Assembly: GCA_016871335.1 (NCBI GenBank)
Contig: VFZF01000019.1
Location: 1 to 53,395, forward strand
From: Acidimicrobiia bacterium
GTDB taxonomy: Bacteria > Acidobacteriota > Vicinamibacteria > Vicinamibacterales > SCN-69-37
DNA length: 53,395 nucleotides
Direction of reading: 5' to 3'
A program made the position numbers and the translations under genes. How positions within the stretch are numbered: the stretch's first letter is position 1; each line of letters opens with the position of its first letter. Shown one piece after another: positions 32,736 through 42,380 of the stretch. The notes beneath the pieces were generated by a model. That model did no database searches, was not told the origin of the DNA, and was given only the letters and a program-made list of their open reading frames with translations.

Positions 32736-35282
32736 TCAGGCGACTTCGAAGATCCTGACGCGCCTGAGCAGCAGGTCCGCCGCCCACATGAGCGCAGCAA
32801 ACAGCACGAGCCACGGCCACAGGGCGATGCGGGAAGCACTGGTGTCACCGGCACCGCGTTCGAGCGCAGCGGCTTCCGGCATGACCGTGCCCTTCGTGGA
32901 ATCGGCGATGGCGGCGAGCAGTGAGGTATCGGGCTGCTGGAACCGGTATTCGGCGCCCTGGTCGGGCACAAAGCTGCGCGAGAGGCCCGAGGTGTCCGGC
33001 AACGACGCGTCCACGAGCTCGGCGTCGACCGGCACGGTCGAACTGATTGTCAGCCGCGCTTCGTAACGGCCCGGCGCGACCTGACGGGCGACAACCGTGC
33101 GCTCGATGTCGCCGGCGCGCACACGGATGTTGGGCCGCATGAGGTTGCGTGGTTTGCCCTGTTCGTCGCGCGCCTCGACGGTGAGGGTCACCGAACGACT
33201 GGTGCCACGCGCCGGCCCCACTTCCATGTCGAGCGCGAGCGGCACAGGACGCTGCCCGGCGAGTTCACGCACAACGGCCGAGAAGAACGGTCCGTACCCA
33301 CGCCACCGCACCCAGTCGGCTGCCCAGCGATCCTTCACATCGGATGCAAACACCGCGGCACGGCCGGACCCGATCGGCCAGTAGGCCAGCAGCGGGTCTT
33401 CTTCCTCGGTACCGAGCATTTCCAGCGCGGTGTCCTTGATGACCGTCGCCGTCCGTCCACGCAACGCCGGCGCGCGCGAAAAGTCGATACCGTCCAGAAA
33501 ACCGAGATGCTTGACGACGGGTTTGAGGGGTTTTTCGTCGAAGCCCGGCGACATCACGTCCTTGGCTTCCTTGACGAAGATTTGCGGCACGTCCTTCGGA
33601 TCATCAGCGGCGTAGTTCCGCCCCTTGCCCCACTTCGCGATGTTGGTCAGCAACTCACGGTCAGCCGCCGCCCCCATGGCCACGGTGGACACGGTCATCT
33701 TCTCGGCGACCATCTTGTTGACGAGCGTCTCGTAGTCGTCGGGGTACGACCGACCGTCCGACAGCAGCAGCACGTGTTTCGCGCGCGCCTTCAACTTCTG
33801 CAGCGCGAGATAGCCTTGCTCAACCGCCGGGAAGATCAACGTGTGCCCGCTGGGTTCGATGCCGGCAATGGCCCTGGCGATGGACTGCCGATTCGGGCCA
33901 ACCTGCTGCGGCAGCAATGTCCAGTCCAACCCGTCGTTGAACGTCACGATCCCCAGCGTGTGCTCGTCGTCCATGACGTCCACCGCGGCCTGGGCGGAGA
34001 TACGGAGCATCTCGATATTGGTGCCGGCCATCGACCACGACTTGTCGAGCACCATGATGAGCGCCACTTCGGGCTCGTCCTTGCGCTCAAACGTCACCGG
34101 CAGCAACCGCTCGAGCGGGGACTCGCGGTACCCGTCCTCGCCGAACACGGCTTCACCACCGGCGACCAGCAACCCGCCGCCCGACTGCTCCACCCATTGG
34201 GCCAGCACCGCGATCTTCGAATCGGGCATGACCGACTTCGCCAGGTCGCTCAGAATCACGACTTCAAAGGGTGCGAGATCTTCCAGGGTGCCGGGAAGCC
34301 CCGCTGCCTGCCGTGTCTCCACGTCGAAGCCGGACTGATCCAGCGCCGTTTGCAGATACCGCGCGGACTGCGGGGTGCCCTCCACATACAGCACCTTCGG
34401 CCGCGGGGCGACCCACGCGGCCTGCAGCAGCCGGTTGTTCTCACGCAGCGGATCGCCACTGGCCGTCACCACCGCCTCAAACGTCGTCGCACCGGCGTCA
34501 TCGAGTGAGACCTCGAGCGCGACAGGTGTCACGCCAACCGCAAGCGGGACGGTTTTTGTGGCCAGCACCGCGTCGCGATGCCTCAGTTCCACGACCGCAC
34601 TGACCGCACGCTGACTTCCCACCTCAACGGTCACCGGCACCAGCCCTCCAGGGGACAGCCGCAACGGCAACTGCACCCGGTCCACCCACGTGTCGCCAAT
34701 GTCGCGCGGTGCCAGCGGATACACGTGCACCGGAATGCCTGCCGCCGCCAGCTGTGTCACCGCGCCTGTGACATCCCCACTGGTCTGACGCGCATCGGTG
34801 AAGAGCACAAGTCGGGGCACGTGGCCAGGCGCGAGTTCAGCGCGCGCCGCCGCGAGCGCCGCCTCGAGATCCGTGCCTGTGCGGTCAAAGGTCGACCCCG
34901 CCGCCGGATCGGCGTCCACCACCTGCTGCAACGCCTGCACCGACTCCACCACCTGTGCACTGCGCGCGAAGGCGACAATGCGGGAGTGGTCGGGCCGCAG
35001 GCCGTCGTTGCGCGCGGTGATGCGGGCGCCGGCATCAGCGACGGCGGCCGAGGACACGCTGTAGGACGTGTCCACGAGATACACGACCGAGAGGTTCGAC
35101 GAGCCCACCTGCATCACCGGACGGGCGAGCGCCACAGCCAGCGCAATCAACACGAGTGCCCGCACGACCTGCTGCAGCAGATGCTGGCGTGGACTGAAGT
35201 TCGTACGTGAGAACCTGCTGGCCACCCACACGAGGGGCACCAGGACCAGCAGCCACAAGGCGGAGGGCACGGTCCAGATCAC
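32736..35282 (-). CDS. Membrane-anchored VWA protein, BatB-like/glutamine-amidotransferase-like (aerotolerance operon)
   Basis: About 848 residues from a GTG start at 35282, which overlaps the upstream stop as GTGA. Two N-terminal membrane segments (ALWLLVLVPLVWVASRF and ALVLIALAVALARPV) and one C-terminal segment (ALWPWLVLFAALMWAADLLL). It carries a VWA-like region around residues 65-200 (LVDTSYSVSSAA), a class I glutamine-amidotransferase-like region around 315-390 and a second VWA domain with DKSWSM around 410. These large proteins occur next to MoxR and DUF58 genes; they probably display VWA domains in the periplasm. Function is not established. Last gene of the operon starting at 40336. 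Confidence 0.8.
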   Translation of the reverse strand: MIWTVPSALWLLVLVPLVWVASRFSRTNFSPRQHLLQQVVRALVLIALAVALARPVMQVGSSNLSVVYLVDTSYSVSSAAVADAGARITARNDGLRPDHSRIVAFARSAQVVESVQALQQVVDADPAAGSTFDRTGTDLEAALAAARAELAPGHVPRLVLFTDARQTSGDVTGAVTQLAAAGIPVHVYPLAPRDIGDTWVDRVQLPLRLSPGGLVPVTVEVGSQRAVSAVVELRHRDAVLATKTVPLAVGVTPVALEVSLDDAGATTFEAVVTASGDPLRENNRLLQAAWVAPRPKVLYVEGTPQSARYLQTALDQSGFDVETRQAAGLPGTLEDLAPFEVVILSDLAKSVMPDSKIAVLAQWVEQSGGGLLVAGGEAVFGEDGYRESPLERLLPVTFERKDEPEVALIMVLDKSWSMAGTNIEMLRISAQAAVDVMDDEHTLGIVTFNDGLDWTLLPQQVGPNRQSIARAIAGIEPSGHTLIFPAVEQGYLALQKLKARAKHVLLLSDGRSYPDDYETLVNKMVAEKMTVSTVAMGAAADRELLTNIAKWGKGRNYAADDPKDVPQIFVKEAKDVMSPGFDEKPLKPVVKHLGFLDGIDFSRAPALRGRTATVIKDTALEMLGTEEEDPLLAYWPIGSGRAAVFASDVKDRWAADWVRWRGYGPFFSAVVRELAGQRPVPLALDMEVGPARGTSRSVTLTVEARDEQGKPRNLMRPNIRVRAGDIERTVVARQVAPGRYEARLTISSTVPVDAELVDASLPDTSGLSRSFVPDQGAEYRFQQPDTSLLAAIADSTKGTVMPEAAALERGAGDTSASRIALWPWLVLFAALMWAADLLLRRVRIFEVA

Positions 35283-37078
35283 ACCGTGATCCTCCGATGC
35301 CAGGTCCACCACTCGACCAGCACCAACACAAAGGCGAGACCGACGATCCACGGCCACCACGGATCGTTGGCGCGGGCGGCCGCCGACTGCGCCTGCGCTT
35401 CTTCACTGAGCGATGTGCGATTGACGTTGGACACCTGCGGGTCGCCCACGTTCACGGCAAACGTCGTGCGCATGCCGCCACCTTCCGCGAGATACAGGCC
35501 GGGCCGCGGGAACCGCACCAGCTGCGCCTCCCCAAACGCGGTAATCGGCAGCGTCCCGCCATCGGCTGACATCACGCGCGTCAGTGCCGCATCCACGGCC
35601 ACCACGCCGGGCCGCAGCTGGCCGGACAGTGTCGGACGTCCGAGCCATTCGATCGCATTCACCACAAGCACCGGGAACGCGGGCTGGAGCGCGACGTTTG
35701 ATTCGGCTTCAAGGAATCCGAAGCCGAGCATGACACCGCGGGTTGAGGTCGACTCCTGCACGCTGACCAGCGGCACACCCGTCGCCGAACGGGCCACCGG
35801 CGTCCACGCGTCTGAATCGACCGACCGGGCGCGTTCGAGCATCACGGTTGCCGGATCCACGCCACGCAGCACCGCGTGACGATCCGCCGTCGCCCACACA
35901 GGTTTGGATTCATCACGCGACGAACCGAGCCAGTCCGTGCCGGGGGTCACCATCGGCGACACATACAGCGCCGGCTTGGTCGGCGCGGTCGGCGGCACCC
36001 AGTGGTCAAACACCAGCACGTGTTCAGCGCCCTGTCGTGGCCGGTCGTAGACACCAGGCGCGATGTACGTGACCCGCATCCCCGGCAGGCTGTCGAACAA
36101 CACCTTCAGGAATCCGGGCTCCGGCGTGACCACCGTCACCGACAACTGCTCGGCACGGGCGATCCACGCGACCGCTTCATCATCAACCGCCAGCGCGTTG
36201 TTCGGCGCGGTGATGCGGGCGCGCACACGCGCGTCGCCTTCGGTTCCGAGCGCGACCACCTGCCGCACCGCTTCACCGGCCGCAAGATCAATCTGCACAT
36301 CGCCGACTTCGCGGGTGCCGCGAGTGACGACCAAGCGCGCCTGTTGCGGCTCGGCGCTGTAATTGGCGAGTTCCAGATACCCTTCCGCCTGCGCAGTCGG
36401 ATCGCCGGGTTCGTACACCTCAAAGGCGGTAATCGCCACGTTGGGCGCCGCCTCGTAGACCGACTGCACCACAACATCCGCGCCCGTCGCTTCCAGGTCG
36501 GCCATGGCCCGCGGCACCGTGCCGTCGGTCAGGAAATGCACCTTGGAGATGTTCGCGAGTTTCGGCCAGTCGCTGTCTTCCCCGCCGGAGGGCGCGAGAC
36601 GGTCGAGGGCCGCTTCGAGCAACACGGCGTCGGTGGACGGGCCTTCGACGAGTCCATCGGCCGTCGTGGCCACTGCGACCTCGTCGCCGGCCGACGACTG
36701 AATCAGCGCGCGCGCTTCGGCAATCGCGCGTTCCCACCGGGTTTCACCAGCCGACGTCTCCGCGCCCATCGACCAGGACGAATCCAGAATGATGAGTCGG
36801 CGTCCACCGCTGGCGGCGGTCACACTCGGCGCCGGTCGCATCACGGCCAGCACCAGCATCACGCCAATCAGCGTGATGACGATCCACGACACGACCTTGC
36901 GGATGCGTTCCCACAAGGTCATCTCGCGCGCCTCATCGAGCACGCGCTGCCACAGGAGCAGCGACGGTACCGCGACACGCGGCGCGCGAATCTTCATGAA
37001 AAACAGCCAGGAGAACAGCCCCGCCGTTGCGAGCAACGCGAGCCAGGCCTGCCATCCCGCCAGGGCGCCAAAACTCAT
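35279..37078 (-). CDS. BatA-type membrane protein with VWA domain
   Basis: 599 residues. The N-terminus (WQAWLALLATAGLFSWLFFMKIRAPRV, then VVSWIVITLIGVMLVLAVMR) is the two-helix BatA N-terminal domain. A VWA domain follows with ILDSSWSMGAE around 97-107 and FLTDGT. The C-terminal helix is PWIVGLAFVLVLVEWWTW. The start ATG overlaps the DUF58 stop (37075-37078) and its end overlaps the next gene, so translation is coupled. It likely works with the neighbouring MoxR ATPase and DUF58 protein in envelope protein maturation or stress tolerance (family knowledge, not shown here). Confidence 0.85.
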   Translation of the reverse strand: MSFGALAGWQAWLALLATAGLFSWLFFMKIRAPRVAVPSLLLWQRVLDEAREMTLWERIRKVVSWIVITLIGVMLVLAVMRPAPSVTAASGGRRLIILDSSWSMGAETSAGETRWERAIAEARALIQSSAGDEVAVATTADGLVEGPSTDAVLLEAALDRLAPSGGEDSDWPKLANISKVHFLTDGTVPRAMADLEATGADVVVQSVYEAAPNVAITAFEVYEPGDPTAQAEGYLELANYSAEPQQARLVVTRGTREVGDVQIDLAAGEAVRQVVALGTEGDARVRARITAPNNALAVDDEAVAWIARAEQLSVTVVTPEPGFLKVLFDSLPGMRVTYIAPGVYDRPRQGAEHVLVFDHWVPPTAPTKPALYVSPMVTPGTDWLGSSRDESKPVWATADRHAVLRGVDPATVMLERARSVDSDAWTPVARSATGVPLVSVQESTSTRGVMLGFGFLEAESNVALQPAFPVLVVNAIEWLGRPTLSGQLRPGVVAVDAALTRVMSADGGTLPITAFGEAQLVRFPRPGLYLAEGGGMRTTFAVNVGDPQVSNVNRTSLSEEAQAQSAAARANDPWWPWIVGLAFVLVLVEWWTWHRRITV

Positions 37079-37959
37079 GCGACGAACCGCCCCTGCCGGA
37101 AGGTCTGCAGCACGATTTCTTCAACCGGCCGTTCCACGTCTGCGCGGATGTATCCGATGTTGTACCGGCCGCAGAAGGTCTGAAGCTCGTCGGTGTGTTT
37201 TTCCCACGCGGCCGTGTACGCACGCGCAAGCGCCGGCGTCACTTCGACGTCACGAATCTCGCCGCTTTCGGCATCCACAAACCGCACGTCTCCAAGCGCG
37301 CCTGGATCACGATCCTTCTCGGACGCCATCTGCACCGCGTACACGTCGTGCCCGCGCGCCTGCAGCATCTTCAGCGGCTTCTCAAATCCCTTGGGATCGA
37401 GGAAATCCGAAATGACCACTGTCAGACCAGCGCGACGGCCGCGCCCAGCGAAGTTCTTGAACGCCTCCGCCATGTCGGTTGTGCCGCCGACCTGAAGCTG
37501 TTCGAGCATTTCGAACACACGGAAGATGCGTCCCTTGCCCTGTCCGGGCGTCCGTTCCTCGCGCACCGTCGAGTCAAACGGCATGATCGTCACGCGATCA
37601 AGATGCGCCAGCCCGATGTAGCACAGCGCGGCCGCGAGACGCAGCGCCTGTTCGAACTTCTCCGGCCCCTGCCCCGCCGGTGCCATGGAGTGGCTGGCGT
37701 CGATGAACAGGTAGATCGGCAGGTCCTGTTCTTCGTCAAACAAGCGCAACAACAGGCGGCCAAGCCTGCGGTACGCCTTCCAGTCGATATGCCGGAAGTC
37801 GTCGCCAGCCGAGTACTGCCGATAGTCGGCAAACTCCAACCCACGCCCACGTTTTGGCGTGAGCCGTTCCGCACGAGCCTGCCCTGCAAACGCCTTCTTG
37901 GAGACGACGTGCAGGTACTCGAGCTTCTTGAGGAAGTCGCTGTCGAACCCTATGGCCAC
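37075..37959 (-). CDS. DUF58-domain protein (VWA-like)
   Basis: 294 residues, cytoplasmic by appearance. The signature YRQYSAGDDFRHIDWKAYRR (about 47-66) defines DUF58, followed by a VWA-like domain with FIDASHSM. DUF58 proteins are regular partners of MoxR AAA+ ATPases. The start lies 14 nt after the moxR stop. Confidence 0.92.
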   Translation of the reverse strand: MAIGFDSDFLKKLEYLHVVSKKAFAGQARAERLTPKRGRGLEFADYRQYSAGDDFRHIDWKAYRRLGRLLLRLFDEEQDLPIYLFIDASHSMAPAGQGPEKFEQALRLAAALCYIGLAHLDRVTIMPFDSTVREERTPGQGKGRIFRVFEMLEQLQVGGTTDMAEAFKNFAGRGRRAGLTVVISDFLDPKGFEKPLKMLQARGHDVYAVQMASEKDRDPGALGDVRFVDAESGEIRDVEVTPALARAYTAAWEKHTDELQTFCGRYNIGYIRADVERPVEEIVLQTFRQGRFVA

Positions 37960-37973
37960 GGTGAAAAACCGTC

Positions 37974-38966
37974 TTATGCGTCGGGGGAGACGCCGGCCAC
38001 CAGTTCGTTCACCATCACGTCGGCATCGATCTGTTCGGCTTCACCTTCGAAGTTCAGCAGCACACGATGCCGCAGGGCCGGCAACGCCACCGCGCGGATG
38101 TTGTCGGGCGACACAAACGCCTGCCCGTGTGTCAGCGCGTGAATCTTGCCGGCCAGCACCAGCGCCTGCGCCGCGCGCGGACTCGCGCCGTAGCGCACGT
38201 ACCGCTTGATCATCGGCGTGGCATGTTCCGAGCCCGGGTGGGTCCCCATCGCCAGGCGAATCGCGTACCCCTGCACCGGCTTCGCGATCGGCACCAGACG
38301 CGCCGCATGGCGCATCTTCAGGATTTCGTCGCCGTCCACCACGCGCTCCACCTGTGCGCTGGTCGCCTGCGTCGTCCGCTCCAGGATCGTGTGCATCGCG
38401 GCTTCGGTCGGGTACTTCACCTTCAGCTTGAAGAAGAACCGGTCCAGCTGCGCTTCGGGCAGCGGATACGTGCCTTCCATTTCCAGCGGGTTCTGCGTCG
38501 CCATGACCAGGAAGGGCTGGTCGAGTTTGTAGGTCGTCTTGCCGACCGACACGCTCATTTCCTGCATCGCTTCGAGCAGCGCCGACTGCGTCTTCGGCGT
38601 CGCGCGGTTGATTTCGTCCGCCAGCACGATGTTCGCGAAGATCGGGCCCGGCTGGAATTCGAAGAACGTGCCGCCCGCATCGTGCTCCTGCACGATGTTG
38701 GTGCCGACGATGTCGGCGGGCATCAGGTCGGGCGTGAACTGGATGCGCGAAAACTTCAGATGCAGGACGTCCGACAGGGTGTGCACCAGCGCCGTCTTGC
38801 CGACGCCCGGGATGCCTTCGAGCAACACATGACCACCGCCCAGCAGCGCCGTCACCGTGTTGGCGACAATGTCCTCGTTGCCGACGATGCGGCGCCCGAC
38901 TTCCTTGGTGATGCGAATGAAACGTTCCTGAAAGTGATCGATGTGGTGTTCGACGGCTGTGCTCAT
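37974..38966 (-). CDS. MoxR-family AAA+ ATPase
   Basis: 330 residues. Walker A GIPGVGKTALVH (about 54-65), Walker B VLADEINRA (about 114-122) and the helix-2 insert typical of MoxR, with TQNPLEMEGTYPLPEAQLDRF as sensor-1 region. MoxR ATPases act as chaperones that load metals or remodel VWA-domain partners, three of which are encoded downstream. Coupled to the upstream membrane protein gene by ATGA at 38963-38966. Confidence 0.95.
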   Translation of the reverse strand: MSTAVEHHIDHFQERFIRITKEVGRRIVGNEDIVANTVTALLGGGHVLLEGIPGVGKTALVHTLSDVLHLKFSRIQFTPDLMPADIVGTNIVQEHDAGGTFFEFQPGPIFANIVLADEINRATPKTQSALLEAMQEMSVSVGKTTYKLDQPFLVMATQNPLEMEGTYPLPEAQLDRFFFKLKVKYPTEAAMHTILERTTQATSAQVERVVDGDEILKMRHAARLVPIAKPVQGYAIRLAMGTHPGSEHATPMIKRYVRYGASPRAAQALVLAGKIHALTHGQAFVSPDNIRAVALPALRHRVLLNFEGEAEQIDADVMVNELVAGVSPDA

Positions 38967-40336
38967 TGGCGGCGTTGAAAGTAGCGCTGAAGGAGCGACC
39001 GGTGAGCCTCCGGAACTGGAGGCGGCAGGGCCGCGCGGCTGCGATCAAATGTGGTGGGCGCGGGCACGCGGGTGAAGCTCACCTTGGCCTGGCTCTGTTC
39101 GGTCTTGCGTCGAAGTTCGGTGTCGATGTTTTCGCCGAGCTGGTCGGTCTGGGCCTGGATCATTTCCTGGCGCAGCGCCTGCGCGAGCGCCTTGAGATCC
39201 ACGGGCCCCTGGCCGCCCTGATTTCCGCCGGCGCCGGGCTTCGAATCGCCGCCCATCGCGCCGCCGCCGCCCTGCATCATCTGGCCTTCGGTGGCGTCGG
39301 ACGCAGCCTCGCGCACCATCTGCATGCCGGCCGCCTGCTGCATCTGCGACGCTTCGGCGCCTTCGCCGGCATTGCCTTTTTCGCCGGTCTGCTCGGAGGC
39401 GGCCTGATTCTTTTCGTTGGTCGGAGACTGGTTCTCCTTGGCGTTGGCCAGCCGGTTCGCCAGATCTTCCAGCGACCAGCGCACATCCTCAGGCAGCCCG
39501 GCGTTGGCGTCGGCCGCATTTTCGGCCTTGGCGGCCATGTCGCCCGGGTCGTCGCTCGGCTTCTCGCCACCCTGTGCGTCGGCGGCCTCGCCCTTGCCCA
39601 GTTCCGCTTCCTTCTTCGCTTCGTCGAGTTTGCCGAGCAGGTCGCGCAACTCGTCCATCTTCAGGCGCGCCTGATCGTCGGTCAGGCCACCCTCGGCAAT
39701 TTCGCCGAGCAGCGCATCGATCTTGGCCTGGATGTCGCCCGGCAACATCTCGCGCGCCATCGCGGCTTCAATTTCTTCGGGCGAGAGTCCCTGGCTGGCG
39801 AGAATCGCTTCGCGTGACCGCGGTCCGACCACCAGCGCGATGATTGCAACGGCGACGAGCGCGCCGCTTGTCAGCCACTGGCGGGTCGCCTGAACCGGTG
39901 GATACAGGGCGGTCCAGTCCACGGACTGGATATGGGCCGCAGCCTTCGTGAGATGGAATGCCGACCACGACGTGCTTTCCGAGGTGTCAGCGTCGGGAAG
40001 CGGACGACCTGCAAACCAATGTGCGCTATGGAGTTCGCCCGCGAGGTTCGCGTCCTGATCGATCGAGGCTGCGGCAGCGTCCGTGACCGGCAGTTCGCGC
40101 CCGCCCCACCACGCCCAGGCAGCCAAACCGACTGCAACCAGCACCAGAGCGATAGCCGGCACGCCGGCCGTCCACCCAAACCAGCGGCTGGCCAGGGCCA
40201 GAATCAGCGCAAATCCCGCCGCATACGGCGCCACCTGCGCCACCCGCGCGCGCACCGCCCGCGCCCGGCGGCGCTGGTCAATCGCGGCAACTGTGGCTCT
40301 GAGCGTGGGGTCGGACTGCATCGGTGCACCCGTCAT
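38963..40336 (-). CDS. Membrane protein of unknown function heading the MoxR operon
   Basis: 457 residues; ATG 40336, or the in-frame ATG at 40321. Two membrane segments near 30-80 (AAGFALILALASRWFGW, AIALVLVAVGLAAWAWWGG) and one around 165 (ALVAVAIIALVVG). The remaining C-terminal half is acidic, coiled-coil-like and Gln/Ala/Gly-rich (QMQQAAGMQMVREAA, GGAMGGDSKPGAGGNQGGQG). Similar proteins occur in Bat operons with no defined function. Its position suggests it is part of the MoxR/VWA membrane system. Confidence 0.7.
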   Translation of the reverse strand: MTGAPMQSDPTLRATVAAIDQRRRARAVRARVAQVAPYAAGFALILALASRWFGWTAGVPAIALVLVAVGLAAWAWWGGRELPVTDAAAASIDQDANLAGELHSAHWFAGRPLPDADTSESTSWSAFHLTKAAAHIQSVDWTALYPPVQATRQWLTSGALVAVAIIALVVGPRSREAILASQGLSPEEIEAAMAREMLPGDIQAKIDALLGEIAEGGLTDDQARLKMDELRDLLGKLDEAKKEAELGKGEAADAQGGEKPSDDPGDMAAKAENAADANAGLPEDVRWSLEDLANRLANAKENQSPTNEKNQAASEQTGEKGNAGEGAEASQMQQAAGMQMVREAASDATEGQMMQGGGGAMGGDSKPGAGGNQGGQGPVDLKALAQALRQEMIQAQTDQLGENIDTELRRKTEQSQAKVSFTRVPAPTTFDRSRAALPPPVPEAHRSLLQRYFQRRQ

Positions 40337-40402
40337 GGCAATCTAGGCTGCATACGATATCCGAAGACCCGCCATTTACGCACACGGGTGGGATGGAACC
40401 CT

Positions 40403-40467
40403 TGGTTACTGGTTCCGCGGTTCATGGTTCAGGGTTCAGCACGGATGAACCATGAACCGATGAACCA
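40403..40467. repeat. GGTTCAT-type heptamer-word array, second copy
   Basis: GGTTACT, GGTTCCGC, GGTTCAT, GGTTCAG, GGTTCAG then ATGAACC, ATGAACC, GATGAACC: both arms present with a short centre. It lies downstream of the carboxypeptidase-regulatory-like gene, after its terminator hairpin. Confidence 0.75.
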
Positions 40468-40468
40468 G

Positions 40469-40526
40469 ACGCAGGACGTCCGCTCAGCCGGGGGCGCTAG
40501 CCTCCGGCCAAGCGGACGTCCTGCGT
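40469..40526 (-). terminator. Long hairpin containing the last codons and the stop codon of the upstream gene
   Basis: ACGCAGGACGTCCGCT (40469-40484) and its perfect complement (40511-40526) form a 16-bp stem, extended inwards by AGCCGGGGG/CCTCCGGCC. The stop TAG (40497-40499) sits in the tip. The gene-proximal arm encodes TQDVRLAGG, so the downstream arm is an inverted copy of the gene's own 3' end. Confidence 0.7.
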
Positions 40527-42380
40527 CTTGCGTTCGCCGTCTGCAAGCGTCACCTTGAGTGCGGCGCCGATCAGCGACTCCAGGAACGCGGCGCTGGCGA
40601 GTTCCTGTGTCTCAAGCCCGGTGACGGCCGCGAGGTAGTACTCGCCGGCCGGAAGGCCCGCGATCACATAACTGCCATCCGTCGCCGGTTGCGCGGCATG
40701 GGTCCGGCGCGACCCGGGTCCCCAATGCGCACGATTCGTTGAGAACACCACAAGCGGGTACGCCGAAAACGGCTGGGCCGCTCCGTCGAGCACCCGGCCC
40801 GACAACTCCGACGGCCGTTCCGTCAACGTCACGACAACCCCGCTCAGGTCAGTGCCCCCTGTGAGGTCCACCCCGTCGTCTGCCAAATCGCGATCACCGA
40901 GCCGCACCGACTTCACCAGCCAGCCCGTGCCCGGTTCGGTCGGCGTCATCCGGAGGCCGGGCATGGTGACCGAGAGCCGGAAACGCCCCGGCACAAGCCC
41001 GGCGACCTCAAACGTGCCGTCAGCCTTCGCGGTGCCGCTGGACTGCCCCCTCTGCGCGAGCGCAAACGCCGGAATCTCGCTGTTCGAGGCCACGTCCGCC
41101 AACCCAAGTCGAATGTTTGTCAGCGTCGCCGGCGCCGTCCCCTCAAACGCGACGGTGCCCGAGATCTTCAGCCCTTCGCGCAGCTGCACCCCCAGCGGCC
41201 CAATGGCCAGCCCGTTCACCTCGATGGGTTCACGCGCCCACCACGACATCGCGTTCCCAGCGCCGCCCATGATGCCGGCCATCATGCCGGCCAGCATCGC
41301 CTGCTGTGCCGCCTGGGCGTTCAGCCCTTCTCTCGACCCCGGCGGTGCGGGAGGCGCGGCGCGCACCAACAGGTCGTACTGCCCTGGCGGTACACCGTTG
41401 ATCACGAAGCTGCCATCCCGTCCTGTCGTCGTGCGGCCGGTGCCGATCAGCTGCGTCAACATGTCTTCCTGCGACTGCGTCGACGCGGTCAGCGTCACCA
41501 TTGCGCCTGCCGCCGGCGCCCCATCCACCCCCGTCACACTCCCGGAAATTCTGGCCGTCGGCACACGCTGAATCTCAAAGTCCACATTGAGCCGTTCCTC
41601 CGCCGCGCGCACCACAATCGGCATCGCCGCCGAGAGCGACGATGTGCCGGGGAAGAAGGTGGAGGCATAACTCACCGTCGGGCCGGGCTCCGGTGCCGCC
41701 CCGGACGTCGCCTGCGCCAACAAGGCCTCAGCCCAGCGCACATCCGAGGGCGTCGTCTGTCGCAATTCCTGCGTCTGGGTCGGCAGGAACTGCGTACGCA
41801 CCTGCACCACGTACTCCCCTTCCGACAGTCCGAAGATCCGATACCGCCCCTGATCGTCGGTGGTGCCCGGCACGACGGTCATGGTGGTGGAACGCCGCCC
41901 ATCGACCCGCATCGATCGCAACGCCTGCACCGACATGCCGGCGGCCGGCCGGCCTCCGGGCAGCGTAATCACGCCGCTGATCACCGCCCCTCGCGCCATC
42001 GGAATGGTGATGCCGCCGACGGCCTGGCCTTCCTTGACCGCCACCGGGATGCCCTGGCCCTGCCCCAGCGTCGTGCGCACCGCCTGCGAGGCCGGCACCC
42101 ACGCGGGCTTGGTCGCCGTCAGCAAGTAACTGCCGGCGGGAAGGTCCGTGAATGTAAACCGCCCCTGCTCATCCGCCACGGCCATGCGTGGCACTGAGAC
42201 CAGGCCTTCAGACACCGACACGGTCGCGTGGCGCACGGGTTGCGGGGACTCGCCCGTGGTCATCACCACGCCTGAGATCGATGCCGTGCCGGTTCGTACG
42301 GCTTGCGGCGTGACCGCGCGATCGCGCGCGGGTGGCTGCTGCACGAGCGAGAGAAGCAGAACGGTGAGGACGGGAATCAT
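40497..42380 (-). CDS. Secreted carboxypeptidase-regulatory-like (CNA-B/transthyretin-like) repeat protein
   Basis: 627 residues with signal peptide (IPVLTVLLLSLVQQPPA). It is built of repeated transthyretin-like beta-sandwich domains: ISGVVMTTGESPQPVRHATV, then FTFTDLPAGSYLLTATKPA, ISGVITLPGGRPAAG, YRIFGLSEGEYVVQV, SFVINGVPPGQYDLLV, FEVAGLVPGRFRLSV and YVIAGLPAGEYYLAAV. Such proteins are abundant in acidobacteria and probably structural or binding modules at the cell surface; no enzymatic motif is seen. It ends KTQDVRLAGG, a tail also found in the broken gene at 45318. Start overlaps the previous stop as ATGA (42377-42380). Confidence 0.85.
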   Translation of the reverse strand: MIPVLTVLLLSLVQQPPARDRAVTPQAVRTGTASISGVVMTTGESPQPVRHATVSVSEGLVSVPRMAVADEQGRFTFTDLPAGSYLLTATKPAWVPASQAVRTTLGQGQGIPVAVKEGQAVGGITIPMARGAVISGVITLPGGRPAAGMSVQALRSMRVDGRRSTTMTVVPGTTDDQGRYRIFGLSEGEYVVQVRTQFLPTQTQELRQTTPSDVRWAEALLAQATSGAAPEPGPTVSYASTFFPGTSSLSAAMPIVVRAAEERLNVDFEIQRVPTARISGSVTGVDGAPAAGAMVTLTASTQSQEDMLTQLIGTGRTTTGRDGSFVINGVPPGQYDLLVRAAPPAPPGSREGLNAQAAQQAMLAGMMAGIMGGAGNAMSWWAREPIEVNGLAIGPLGVQLREGLKISGTVAFEGTAPATLTNIRLGLADVASNSEIPAFALAQRGQSSGTAKADGTFEVAGLVPGRFRLSVTMPGLRMTPTEPGTGWLVKSVRLGDRDLADDGVDLTGGTDLSGVVVTLTERPSELSGRVLDGAAQPFSAYPLVVFSTNRAHWGPGSRRTHAAQPATDGSYVIAGLPAGEYYLAAVTGLETQELASAAFLESLIGAALKVTLADGERKTQDVRLAGG

